Source: JAAFHZ01 sp964247085 (GTDB taxonomy: Bacteria > Cyanobacteriota > Cyanobacteriia > Cyanobacteriales > Chamaesiphonaceae). From it: DNA of 64,000 bases. The stretch spans positions 1-64,000 of the forward strand of contig CAXTSX010000012.1 of assembly GCA_964247085.1 (NCBI GenBank), in the 5' to 3' direction. The translations under genes and the position numbers were made by a program. Under the pieces are notes generated by a model that was given only the letters and a program-made list of their open reading frames with translations, was not told where the DNA came from and did no database searches. Positions 1 to 8,191 of the stretch are shown here, piece after piece; position 1 is the stretch's first letter; the number at the start of each line of letters is the position of its first letter.

Positions 1-43
1 TTCCACATATTTCTACCGGGCAAATTGACCCCTCCCACAACCT

Positions 44-205
44 CTAAATGCGCCCATTCATTACTTCTTGTCTGGTTTTACCATCTTGTAGATGCTTAAT
101 CGCTTCTAGTCTTGTTCTGATATATCCCTGTTGATGTTTGTTAAACAATTTTTGCCATTCTTGCTCTTCAAACTTTTTGCCATTTAGCTGCTCCATTCGA
201 TTCAT
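44..205 (-). pseudogene. Transposase N-terminal remnant (IS630-like helix-turn-helix)
   Basis: A 53-codon minus-strand frame from ATG to TAG. Its residues 28-49, including YIRTRLEAIKHL and DGKTRQEVM, resemble the N-terminal helix-turn-helix of IS630-type transposases in cyanobacteria. It stops right after the motif (NGRI then stop), where the family continues with the rest of the DNA-binding region and the DDE catalytic domain. No DDE part is visible nearby, so this is a dead fragment. No flanking inverted repeats were recognised. The family call rests on motif memory only. Confidence 0.5.
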
Positions 206-304
206 CAATGTTTCTCTGCTTTATGTCTAATTCTACACTGGGAAGGGAGTATCTATGATTTTTGGGGTTAAAATTTGGTTATCGGCATTACTATTTGAAT
301 TTTC

Positions 305-559
305 ATGAAACCACCACTTTTAACGCAGGCTGAGATTGATCGAGTGGTAGAAATGGCCTGGGAAGACCGCACGACTTTTGAATCGATCGAACTTCAGTTT
401 GGTCTGCTAGAAAAGCAGGTGATTGCCCTGATGCGCCGCGAAATGCATCGTTCTAGTTTCAAAATGTGGCGGGAGAGGGTCACTAGCCGCAAAACTAAGC
501 ATTTGAAACAACGAGAATTTATTGCGGGGCGTTTCCAGTCGCACAATACGAAGAAATAG
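305..559 (+). CDS. TIGR03643 family protein
   Basis: A small 84-residue protein with the conserved pattern of TIGR03643: an N-terminal QAEIDRVVEMAWEDRT stretch, then FGLLEKQVIALMR and SFKMWRERV. The Trp and Met positions are typical of this uncharacterised family. It is basic towards the C-terminus (SRKTKHLKQREF), so nucleic-acid contact is possible but unproven. It ends 38 bases before a cryptochrome/photolyase-like gene on the same strand. Members of this family often sit beside that gene type, which suggests a shared light- or DNA-repair-linked role. No clear Shine-Dalgarno precedes the ATG. Confidence 0.8.
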   Translation: MKPPLLTQAEIDRVVEMAWEDRTTFESIELQFGLLEKQVIALMRREMHRSSFKMWRERVTSRKTKHLKQREFIAGRFQSHNTKK

Positions 560-597
560 GGTTTCGGCTCTGCTTAATCCGTAACATCAGGCTTTCC

Positions 598-2067
598 ATG
601 TCTACTGCCAGCATTGTCTTTCCTCACCAGCTCTACCAAAACCATCCAGCACTGGCTCTCGATCGGCCAGTGTATTTAGTTGAGGAATGGTTGTATTTTC
701 ATCAATATCGGTTTCATAAACAAAAACTTCTGCTTCATCGATCGACCATGCGCATGTATGCCGATCACTTGCAACACCATGGCTATGAAGTTCGGTATAT
801 CGCCGCCACTGCACCGGAGTGCGATATTCAAAAACTGCTGCCGCAGCTGACTGAAATAAAAGAACTACACTACACAGTAGTAGTCGATGATTGGCTCCAG
901 CAAAGGTTACTCGGTGCTGCTGGCACGAAGATAAAGCTAATAGAGTATTCTTCACCCAACTTTTTGAATGAACCACAGGATGTAGCCGAATTTTTTGCCA
1001 GTCGCAAAAGCTATAAACAAACCGATTTTTATATTGACCAGCGCAAGCGCCGCCAGATTTTGATCGATGATCATGGTAAACCCGTCGGTGGTCAATGGAC
1101 TTATGACGCCGATAATCGCCAGAAATATCCCAAAAATCAAATTCCGCCAGTAGTGAATTTACCGGGCTTAAATAACTATGTAAAAGAAGCCCAGATTTAT
1201 GTCGATCAATATTTCCCTGATAACTATGGTTTGACCCAGCAGCCTTTTGTTGCCGGTTACTATCCGACTACTTTTGCTGAAGCGGAAGACTACTTACAAG
1301 ATTTTTTGCAAATTAGATTTTACGATTTTGGTGCTTATGAAGATGCGATCGTCTCCGACCAGGCTATTTTGCATCATTCACTGCTAACGCCGATGCTGAA
1401 TATTGGCTTGCTTTCTCCCCAACAGATCTTGACAGCAGTTTTAGCGATCGCTGATGATATTCCTCTGAATAGCTTAGAAGGATTTATTCGTCAAATCATC
1501 GGCTGGCGAGAGTTTATCCGGCTCACCTATGAACGAGCTGGTCGTCAACAGCGCAGTCGTAACTACTGGAAATTTTCTAAACCAATCCCACCTAGCTTTT
1601 GGACAGGTGAAACTGGCATCGAACCTTTAGATATTGTGATTAAAAGAACCTTAGCCAGTGGCTACTGTCACCACATTGAACGGCTGATGGTATTAGGTAA
1701 CTTCATGGTGTTGTGCGAGTTTGACCCTGACGAAGTGTATCGCTGGTTTATGGAAATGTTTGTGGATGCTTACGACTGGGTGATGGTACCGAATGTTTAT
1801 GCCATGAGCCAGTTTGCCGATGGGGGCGGCATGTGTACCAAGCCCTATATTAGTGGTAGTAACTATCTTATGAAAATGAGTAATTTTAGTAAAGGAGATT
1901 GGCAGCCAGTTTGGGATGGTTTATTCTGGCGCTTTATGCATGTCCATCGTAACTTTTTTCTTTCTAATCCGCGCTTGGGAATGCTGGTTAAAACTTTTGA
2001 CAAAATGACCGATGAGAAAAGAAACCAGCATTTACAGAACGCTGAAAATTTCTTGATTAGGCTATAG
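598..2067 (+). CDS. Cryptochrome/photolyase-related protein (bacterial (6-4) photolyase class, lacking Fe-S cysteines)
   Basis: 489 residues, matching in length and layout the deoxyribodipyrimidine-photolyase-related (FeS-BCP/PhrB) class: an N-terminal Rossmann antenna domain (ASIVFPHQLYQNHPAL onward) and a helical FAD domain. Class motifs present are YYPTTFAEAEDYL, IGWREFIRLTYE, HHIERLMVLGNFMVL (about residues 358-372, with the paired His) and MSQFADGGG...TKPY (about 404-416). The four cysteines that ligate the [4Fe-4S] cluster in this class are not seen. The site before the HHIERLM helix reads GIEPLD, and the usual CxxC...C after TKPY is replaced by NFSKGDWQPVWDG (about 429-441). The protein probably binds FAD without an Fe-S cluster. 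Repair activity versus photoreceptor function is open. Confidence 0.85.
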   Translation: MSTASIVFPHQLYQNHPALALDRPVYLVEEWLYFHQYRFHKQKLLLHRSTMRMYADHLQHHGYEVRYIAATAPECDIQKLLPQLTEIKELHYTVVVDDWLQQRLLGAAGTKIKLIEYSSPNFLNEPQDVAEFFASRKSYKQTDFYIDQRKRRQILIDDHGKPVGGQWTYDADNRQKYPKNQIPPVVNLPGLNNYVKEAQIYVDQYFPDNYGLTQQPFVAGYYPTTFAEAEDYLQDFLQIRFYDFGAYEDAIVSDQAILHHSLLTPMLNIGLLSPQQILTAVLAIADDIPLNSLEGFIRQIIGWREFIRLTYERAGRQQRSRNYWKFSKPIPPSFWTGETGIEPLDIVIKRTLASGYCHHIERLMVLGNFMVLCEFDPDEVYRWFMEMFVDAYDWVMVPNVYAMSQFADGGGMCTKPYISGSNYLMKMSNFSKGDWQPVWDGLFWRFMHVHRNFFLSNPRLGMLVKTFDKMTDEKRNQHLQNAENFLIRL

Positions 2068-2302
2068 AAATTCTGAAGTAAAGGTGCTTAGGAAAAATTT
2101 TTTAACAATCCATATCCTGATTTAATTTGTACTTTAAATATTCTCTCAAAGAAATAATTTATTTTTGGTTTGCTGGGCTATTGCGAAAAAAGTTTTTTCA
2201 AATAGAAATATGAAGTCAACTATCTTTCAGCTTGTAACTTAGAATAAACTAGGTTTGAGATCGAACTAGTCTAAATTCAATATTTAAGCCCTTGGTAAAA
2301 AT

Positions 2303-2653
2303 ATGAAGAGTAGAATTCCTCAGCCAAAGTCAAATCTTGAAGCCTCGAGATGGAAGACCAAACTTGAGATTCCAAAAGTAGTCAAACTCGATGGGACTAA
2401 CCAAAAAATTTATATTGCCGAAAATTCTAGTCATGTGTTTTTTCATGATGAAACTAAAGGAAATGACACCACATCTGACATCACTGGCCGAATATGGGGA
2501 TATGGGACTGATCCAACGACAGTTAGCTCACCTGGGCCAACTCTCGAAGCACTTGCCCGTGAAACAGTAGGAGTTGAATGGATTAATAATCTTCCGGCTG
2601 AAGTTCATCACCCCTTTATAGAGCCACCTCGCGAACTGCGACCTTGCGGTTAG
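2303..2653 (+). pseudogene. Truncated multicopper oxidase (N-terminal fragment)
   Basis: The frame encodes 116 residues. Residues from about 58 to 100 (RIWGYGTDPT...SPGPTLEALARE and VEWINNLP) match the start of the first cupredoxin domain of CotA/bilirubin-oxidase-like multicopper oxidases (RLWGYNG..PGPTIE..WxNNLP). The match stops just before the first His-x-His copper site and the frame ends after RELRPCG. No second or third cupredoxin domain follows; the next sequence encodes an unrelated membrane protein. It is a decayed or deletion-truncated oxidase that cannot bind type 2/3 copper. It has its own ATG and upstream spacer, so it may still be transcribed. Confidence 0.75.
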
Positions 2654-2654
2654 T

Positions 2655-3380
2655 TTGTTAGCTGGATTAGGGTTGATAACATGGGGCATCTCACCGTTTG
2701 GATATCTTCTCCAGCATAATGGTGGCAACGTGCGGGGCTGGCCAGATATATTGTTTGTCATGGGTTGGCTACTGATGTGCGTAGCCATGATGCTACCGAC
2801 CGCTCTGCCCTTATTAGCGGCGATTGAACGATTAACTAGCCAACGTTTAGATACTAGATTTTTAACACTCATCGCTGCTTTAGGTTTTTTGGGGGTATGG
2901 CTAGGAGCGGGTGTCTTAGTTCGATTTGGTGATATTTGTTTTCATACCCTGCTCCAACAAATCAGTTGGCTATCTGCTCATCCGAATCAGCTCGGTGGCG
3001 TTTTATTGAGCATTGCCGGAGTCTATTTGTTGCTACCTATTGCCCAAAAATGCGTCAGTGCCTGTCAATCCCCAATGGGTTTCATTGCCCGAGGCTGGAC
3101 AGGTCAAGCTGACGTTCAGAGACAGGTGGCGTGGATTGGTTGGGAATACGGATTATCTTGTTTTGGGTGTTGTTGGCCGCTGATGGCTGTAATGTGCGCT
3201 TTGGGAATGAGCAATCCATTATGGATGCTTAGTTTTACGCTGGTAATGATTTTGCAAAAACACAATAACTATGGACGTTTGGTGACAACTACTAGCGGTG
3301 TATTGCTATTGGCTGTTGCTGTTATTATGTTTCATGATGTATCTCCCCCGCTGCCTGCTGGACATTTACACTCTCACTAG
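2655..3380 (+). CDS. DUF2182 family integral membrane protein
   Basis: 241 residues from a TTG codon, with about six hydrophobic segments. DUF2182 marks are AMMLPTALPLL (about 38-48), QKCVSACQSP (about 130-140) and GLSCFGCCWPLMAVM (about 172-186), followed by GMSNPLWML. The family is a predicted metal-binding membrane protein of unknown role. The start is uncertain: the in-frame stop TAG at 2619-2621 leaves no ATG, and the frame upstream reads ANCDLAVSLLAG, which looks like the family's first helix. The gene may have lost its true 5' end in the event that truncated the adjoining multicopper oxidase. The tail (PAGHLHSH) is His-rich. Confidence 0.75.
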   Translation: MLAGLGLITWGISPFGYLLQHNGGNVRGWPDILFVMGWLLMCVAMMLPTALPLLAAIERLTSQRLDTRFLTLIAALGFLGVWLGAGVLVRFGDICFHTLLQQISWLSAHPNQLGGVLLSIAGVYLLLPIAQKCVSACQSPMGFIARGWTGQADVQRQVAWIGWEYGLSCFGCCWPLMAVMCALGMSNPLWMLSFTLVMILQKHNNYGRLVTTTSGVLLLAVAVIMFHDVSPPLPAGHLHSH

Positions 3381-3406
3381 TAACCAATTCAATTTATCTT
3401 CAGCAT

Positions 3407-4069
3407 CTAGGTGGGAAGACTTTGAATTTGAGCCGCAAACCAGATTGCTGCATTACCATTGTCATCATCCATCTGAGCGAGAGTTTGTTCGAGGAGACCG
3501 ATCGGCAGTCCCTTTAAGGCCACTGATTCGCTGCATTGCTCATACAAACCATCCACTAACCGAAACGCCATTACTTGCCGACCACGCACATCAATCACCC
3601 AATACTCTGGAATACCCAGAGCTAAATACAATTGCTTCTTTTCATCTAAATCTGTTGCTAGAGTAGTATCGGCAATTTCCGCTACTAAATCTGGTACTCG
3701 CCATTCGGCTAAGTTGACTCGGCGGGGTTGCCCTGGTTGCCAGCGGGGCGATTTACCGCCAACATACAAAACTTTATCTGGTGCCGCACTTTGAGTTTGG
3801 GGCTTCTCTAGTACACAGCCTCCCAACAGGTCGAATTTTACGTTGGTCTGCCTGGAGAACCAAACAAATAATAATAAGGAAAATAGCTCGTTAAAGCGGG
3901 AGTGGTTGATGCCTTCGTTGCCCATATCGATCCAAATTCTGTCTAGATTGAAAAAAACGCGCTCTTGATCGCCAACTGGATGCTCTAGGCGGTGTAAATA
4001 CTCCGCCCAAGTAGCATGAGGCCATGAGCTAACCTTCTGGGGTGGATTTAGGGTAACTGGATTACTCAC
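3407..4069 (-). CDS. Uma2 family (DUF820) putative endonuclease
   Basis: 220 residues from GTG. The C-terminal half is a PD-(D/E)XK-like fold typical of Uma2/DUF820, a family greatly expanded in cyanobacteria: VPDLVAEIADTT (about residues 129-140), then EKKQLYLALGIPEYWVIDV with the E-x-W/D pattern, and a closing strand RQVMAFRL. Nuclease activity is inferred from the fold and has not been shown for most members. It converges with the DUF2182 gene 26 bases away and is divergent from a VOC-family gene. Nothing nearby points to a target or toxin partner. Confidence 0.85.
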   Translation of the reverse strand: MSNPVTLNPPQKVSSWPHATWAEYLHRLEHPVGDQERVFFNLDRIWIDMGNEGINHSRFNELFSLLLFVWFSRQTNVKFDLLGGCVLEKPQTQSAAPDKVLYVGGKSPRWQPGQPRRVNLAEWRVPDLVAEIADTTLATDLDEKKQLYLALGIPEYWVIDVRGRQVMAFRLVDGLYEQCSESVALKGLPIGLLEQTLAQMDDDNGNAAIWFAAQIQSLPT

Positions 4070-4213
4070 AAGGACTTACCTCTGTTGATTCGATCGCCTG
4101 CTAATATCTCGATCGATATGTAAACTTAATTTTATCTCAAAGCCTGGGGCAGTGGTTCGATTTGCTCATTTTGACTATGATCGAAAAATGACTGAAATTG
4201 AGTAGAGATAACT

Positions 4214-4894
4214 ATGGCATTTGAACTAGATCATCTGTTTATCATGACTGATATAAATGCTCCGGTAGCCGATCAACTGATTGCCGGTGGCCTGACTGAG
4301 GGACGATCGAATACTCATCCAGGACAGGGTACTGCCAATCGCTGCTTCTTTTTTCACAATGCTATGTTGGAGTTGCTATGGGTTCATGATCCAGTGGAAG
4401 CGCAATCGGAGCTAATTTATCCTACGCATCTCTGGGAACGGTGGGCAAATCGCCATGATGGTAGCGTTTGTCCTGTGGGGATTTGTCTGCGTCCGGCTCA
4501 AAATTCTGAAGAAACGAAGGTCTTTGCCAGTTGGCCCTATCGTCCGCCTTATTTGCCAGACAGCATGGACAGTATTGCGATCGGGAACAATAGTGAAGTT
4601 TTAGCCGAACCTTTGCTATTTCAGACTCCCTTAGCTCAACGCCCCGATCAATACTTTTCCGAGAAGTCCCGATCGACACTTAAACATCAAATTGGTTGGC
4701 AAGAGATCACGCGAGTTGAGTTAGTTAGTCCAGTTGCCCATAATTTATCCCCAGAACTACAAGCAGTAACCAACACTGATCGGATCGAGCTGAGAATGGG
4801 AGCAGATTATTGCGTGAACTTGGGTTTTGATGGCGAAACACAACGCCAACAATTAGATTTTCGACCAGACTTACCTTTGACAGTTAATTGGTAG
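4214..4894 (+). CDS. VOC (glyoxalase-like) family protein
   Basis: 226 residues beginning AFELDHLFIMTD, the first beta strand of a vicinal-oxygen-chelate fold with its metal-ligand-like His7. NRCFFFHNAMLELLWV (about residues 47-62) is the paired strand ending in the Glu ligand position. Members are metal-dependent isomerases, dioxygenases or resistance proteins; nothing here fixes the substrate. The second half is less conserved and ends in a beta-rich stretch (NLGFDGETQRQQLDF). The start is supported by GTAGAG upstream of the ATG. It appears monocistronic. Confidence 0.75.
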   Translation: MAFELDHLFIMTDINAPVADQLIAGGLTEGRSNTHPGQGTANRCFFFHNAMLELLWVHDPVEAQSELIYPTHLWERWANRHDGSVCPVGICLRPAQNSEETKVFASWPYRPPYLPDSMDSIAIGNNSEVLAEPLLFQTPLAQRPDQYFSEKSRSTLKHQIGWQEITRVELVSPVAHNLSPELQAVTNTDRIELRMGADYCVNLGFDGETQRQQLDFRPDLPLTVNW

Positions 4895-4922
4895 GGTCGT
4901 GGCCAAACTAATTGACAACAAG

Positions 4923-5321
4923 TTAGTTATTTTCGATATTTTTCAATAGACCAGCTACCTTTTCGTAGTCAGTTTGCTGATTGGCTTTCAGAAATAAGTC
5001 GGCTGCTAAGGCCAAATTAATCTTGGCCATTTCCAGATTCCCGATCGCATAACTGACCGCCCCATGTAAATAGTAAGCCAACGCATAATTGGGATCGAGA
5101 ACTATTGCCCGACTAGCATCGCGTAAGGCTAAGTCAAAATCGCGCAGAGCCGCATAAGCAGTTCCTCGTCCGTGGTAGGCTTGAGCAGCATCGGGCTGAA
5201 GTCTGATCGCTGCATGGTAAGAAATCAGTGCTTGCGGATAATGTCCCAATCCAAACTGCTGATTAGCAATTTGGTAAGCAGCTAGGGCGCGATTACTTTC
5301 ATCTTGTTTAGCTGTCTTCAT
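4923..5321 (-). CDS. Tetratricopeptide repeat protein
   Basis: 132 residues with about three TPR units: ALAAYQIANQQFGLGHYPQA, then PDAAQAYHGRGTAYAALRDFD, then PNYALAYYLHGAVSYAIGNLE, each with the Gly8/Ala20-type helix packing. There is no signal peptide and no catalytic domain, so it is probably a cytosolic protein-interaction module. It is convergent with the VOC gene and divergent from rbgA. The partner is unknown. Confidence 0.8.
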   Translation of the reverse strand: MKTAKQDESNRALAAYQIANQQFGLGHYPQALISYHAAIRLQPDAAQAYHGRGTAYAALRDFDLALRDASRAIVLDPNYALAYYLHGAVSYAIGNLEMAKINLALAADLFLKANQQTDYEKVAGLLKNIENN

Positions 5322-5480
5322 AGTATTAATTCAGGTTAATCTATATACTAATAATATAAGTTTTTTGTCTCTTTCGACACAGCGATGTGATCACGCCACC
5401 AAATATTTTTTACCGATTTATTTGCACTGTTCCTGCGCCCCAAGATTGATTACACTGGCAGAGTAAGAATCTGGACAGTT

Positions 5481-6404
5481 ATGACTACTCCTGCCATTCA
5501 ATGGTACCCCGGACACATTGCAAAAGCTCAACGCCAACTGCAAGAACAAATTAAAAAGGTCGATGTGATATTAGAAGTGCGGGATGCTCGGATTCCGCTA
5601 TCGACTCATCACCCTGAGGTGGCTGGCTGGATTGGCAACAAAATGCGCCTACTAATCTTGAATCGGGTGGATATGATTACGCCGGAAGTGCGTCAGCTGT
5701 GGACAGACTGGTTCAGAACTCAAGGTGAATCGGTATATTATGCTGATGCCCGGCAGGGTACGGGGGTGGCGGCGATTATGAAAGCGGCTCAAAAGGCTGG
5801 GATTGCAGTTAATCAACGGCGTAGCGATCGAGGGATGTTGCCGCGAGCGGTCAGAGCGGTGGTGATTGGGTTTCCGAATGTGGGGAAGTCGGCGCTGATT
5901 AATCGTTTGCTGAAGAAACGGGTGGTGGAAAGTGCCCGTAAACCCGGGGTGACTAGACAGCTGCGCTGGGTGAGAATTTCCGACGAGTTAGAATTGCTGG
6001 ATGCGCCGGGGATTATTCCGGGTAAGCTACACGACCAGAAGTCGGCAATTAAGCTGGCCATTTGTGATGATATTGGGGAGGCGGGGTACGATCGACAGCG
6101 AATTACGGCGGCGATGGTGGAATTGATTAAGAAGTTGGGTTATCAAGAGAGTTTGCATGAGAAGTATGCGATCGATCCGCTATCGATGACCGGTGAAGAT
6201 TTTATCCATGCGGTGTCTAATGATAAATATTTGGGTGACTTGGAACGCGGTTCCCATAATATTTTGAATAATTTCCGGACAGGCTTGCTGGGCGCCATAC
6301 CCTTAGAATTACCGCCGAATTGCCAATATCGACCAACTCTTCAACTGCCATCTCCCGTTAGCGAAATCCTGCCCGATAATATGATTACAGAGCAAAGCCT
6401 CTAA
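5481..6404 (+). CDS. rbgA: Ribosome biogenesis GTPase YlqF/RbgA
   Basis: 307 residues, with the circularly permuted GTPase order of the YlqF/RbgA family. G4-like LILNRVDM comes first (about residues 52-59), then G1 GFPNVGKSALINRL (about 130-143), a G2 Thr in GVTRQ, and G3 LLDAPGI (about 172-178). The N-terminus (IQWYPGHIAKAQRQL) is the diagnostic family opening. The protein assists late assembly of the 50S ribosomal subunit. It is followed 21 bases later by a radical-SAM gene in the same direction, so the two may be co-transcribed. Confidence 0.95.
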   Translation: MTTPAIQWYPGHIAKAQRQLQEQIKKVDVILEVRDARIPLSTHHPEVAGWIGNKMRLLILNRVDMITPEVRQLWTDWFRTQGESVYYADARQGTGVAAIMKAAQKAGIAVNQRRSDRGMLPRAVRAVVIGFPNVGKSALINRLLKKRVVESARKPGVTRQLRWVRISDELELLDAPGIIPGKLHDQKSAIKLAICDDIGEAGYDRQRITAAMVELIKKLGYQESLHEKYAIDPLSMTGEDFIHAVSNDKYLGDLERGSHNILNNFRTGLLGAIPLELPPNCQYRPTLQLPSPVSEILPDNMITEQSL

Positions 6405-6425
6405 AGCACTATCTCCAACCCTAAT

Positions 6426-8024
6426 TTGTCCTTGTTCACCGACGAAAAACTACTGTTTCAGCCCTTGGCACCCAGCGACCAAGCCATTCCGACGATCTAT
6501 GCCTTCCCAAATACCTATTCAGTTGGCATTACTAGCTTGGGTTATCAGGTAGTCTGGGCTAATTTAGCGACGAATCCACTACTTGCTGTTAGTCGGCTGT
6601 TCACCGATGGCCACGAAAACTTGCCCCGTGAGCCAGAATTAGTCGGTTTTTCGCTCTCTTGGGAACTAGATTATGTCAATATCCTCAACTTATTGCAACA
6701 GCTGGAATTACCCGCCCAGGCGATCGATCGAACTAATCAGCACCCCTTAATCTTTGGTGGTGGACCAGTCCTCACTGCCAACCCCGAACCCTTTGCCGCT
6801 TTCTTTGATGTAATTTTAATTGGCGATGGCGAAGTGTTACTGGGCGAATTTATTAGTGCTTATAATGAAGTGCGGACAGCCGATCGAGCTACCAAGTTGT
6901 GTCACCTGGCTCAAGTTCCTGGCGTGTATATTCCCAGTCTGTATGAAGTGACCTATGACGGTGACTATATTGACAGTATCCAGCCGATCGACACCAATAT
7001 CCCAGCCCAAATAGTCAAGCAAACCTATCGCGGCGAACAGCTTTCGACATCTACTGTCGTCACTCCGGCGGCGGCCTGGGAAAATATTTTCATGGTGGAG
7101 GTAGTGCGTAGTTGTCCAGAAATGTGTCGGTTTTGCATGGCCAGTTATCTGACCCTGCCCTTTCGGACAGCTAGTTTAGACGATGGTTTAATTCCGGCGA
7201 TCGAACGTGGTCTTGCTGTCACCAAGCGACTGGGCTTGTTGGGTGCTTCCGTTACCCAGCATCCAGAGTTCGATCGATTGATTGCCCATTTGAGTCAGCC
7301 CCAGTTTGCCGATGTCCGGCTGAGTATTGCCTCCGTGCGTACTAATACCGTCACCGTCGAGCTGGCTCAACTGCTTACCCAACGCGATACCAGATCCCTG
7401 ACGATCGCAGTGGAAAGCGGCTCAGAGCGGGTGCGGGAAATTGTTAACAAAAAACTGAGCACCGCTGAAATCACCCAAGCGGCGATTAACGCTAAAGCCG
7501 GGGGCTTAAAAAGCCTGAAGCTTTATGGCATGGCCGGAATTCCGGGAGAAAATGCTGAAGATATCGAAGCCACAGTGGCGATGATGCTGGGTCTGAAAAA
7601 ATCCGCCCCCGGCCTGCGCCTGACCTTCGGCTGCAGCACCTTTGTCCCCAAAGCCCATACTCCTTTCCAGTGGCTAGGGGTCAGAAAGACTGCTGAAAAA
7701 CGTCTGCAACTGCTCCAAAAACGGCTGAAGCCGAATGGTATTGAGTTTCGCCCGGAAAGCTATAACTGGTCAATAATTCAAGCCCTGATAGCGAGAGGCG
7801 ATCGCCGACTCACCAAAGTGCTAGAACTCACTCGTGAATACGGTGATTCCTTGGGTAGTTACAAGCGAGCTTTTAAGGAATTATCTGGCCAGGTACCGCC
7901 TTTGGATTTTTATGTACATCAAGATTGGCCGATCGATCGACTGTTGCCCTGGAGTCATATCCAAGGACCACTGCCGATCGAAACTTTGATTAAACACCTT
8001 GAATCAAGCGCTGCAATGCGTTAA
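6426..8024 (+). CDS. Radical SAM protein with N-terminal B12-binding-like domain
   Basis: 532 residues from TTG (SLFTDEKLLFQPL). The first 190 residues form a Rossmann-like, cobalamin-binding-type domain (FGGGPVLTANPEPFA, IGDGEVLLGEF) without an obvious DxHxxG motif. The radical SAM cluster motif is CPEMCRFC (about residues 231-238), followed by a TIM-barrel region with VESGSERVRE and GMAGIPGE. The family is widespread in cyanobacteria as an uncharacterised radical SAM protein. The substrate is not known. It begins 21 bases after rbgA with no terminator visible between, so an operon is likely; the TTG start fits the short spacer. Confidence 0.85.
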   Translation: MSLFTDEKLLFQPLAPSDQAIPTIYAFPNTYSVGITSLGYQVVWANLATNPLLAVSRLFTDGHENLPREPELVGFSLSWELDYVNILNLLQQLELPAQAIDRTNQHPLIFGGGPVLTANPEPFAAFFDVILIGDGEVLLGEFISAYNEVRTADRATKLCHLAQVPGVYIPSLYEVTYDGDYIDSIQPIDTNIPAQIVKQTYRGEQLSTSTVVTPAAAWENIFMVEVVRSCPEMCRFCMASYLTLPFRTASLDDGLIPAIERGLAVTKRLGLLGASVTQHPEFDRLIAHLSQPQFADVRLSIASVRTNTVTVELAQLLTQRDTRSLTIAVESGSERVREIVNKKLSTAEITQAAINAKAGGLKSLKLYGMAGIPGENAEDIEATVAMMLGLKKSAPGLRLTFGCSTFVPKAHTPFQWLGVRKTAEKRLQLLQKRLKPNGIEFRPESYNWSIIQALIARGDRRLTKVLELTREYGDSLGSYKRAFKELSGQVPPLDFYVHQDWPIDRLLPWSHIQGPLPIETLIKHLESSAAMR

Positions 8025-8082
8025 ATCCTCTAATATGCACTCCACAAGAGCGAAGAAAATCGACCCGTATGTAGGGGAGTTT

Positions 8083-8137
8083 GAGGGGAGGCATCTCCGT
8101 CCCCTCAATGGGGGGTCTGGGGGTCAAAACCCCCAGA
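8083..8137. terminator. Two adjacent stem-loops between convergent genes
   Basis: Arms 8083-8089 (GAGGGGA) and 8100-8106 (TCCCCTC) form one hairpin. Arms 8116-8124 and 8129-8137 form a second with a 9-bp stem and a 4-base loop (core CTGGGGGT/ACCCCCAG). They lie between the radical-SAM gene and holB, which converge. There is no U-tract on either strand, so the terminator reading is tentative; an interspersed palindromic repeat is the alternative. Confidence 0.5.
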
Positions 8138-8191
8138 TTCTGGTTCCTTCAACCCCAATGAGCAATATTTCCTCAAGCCAAACCAAATCTT

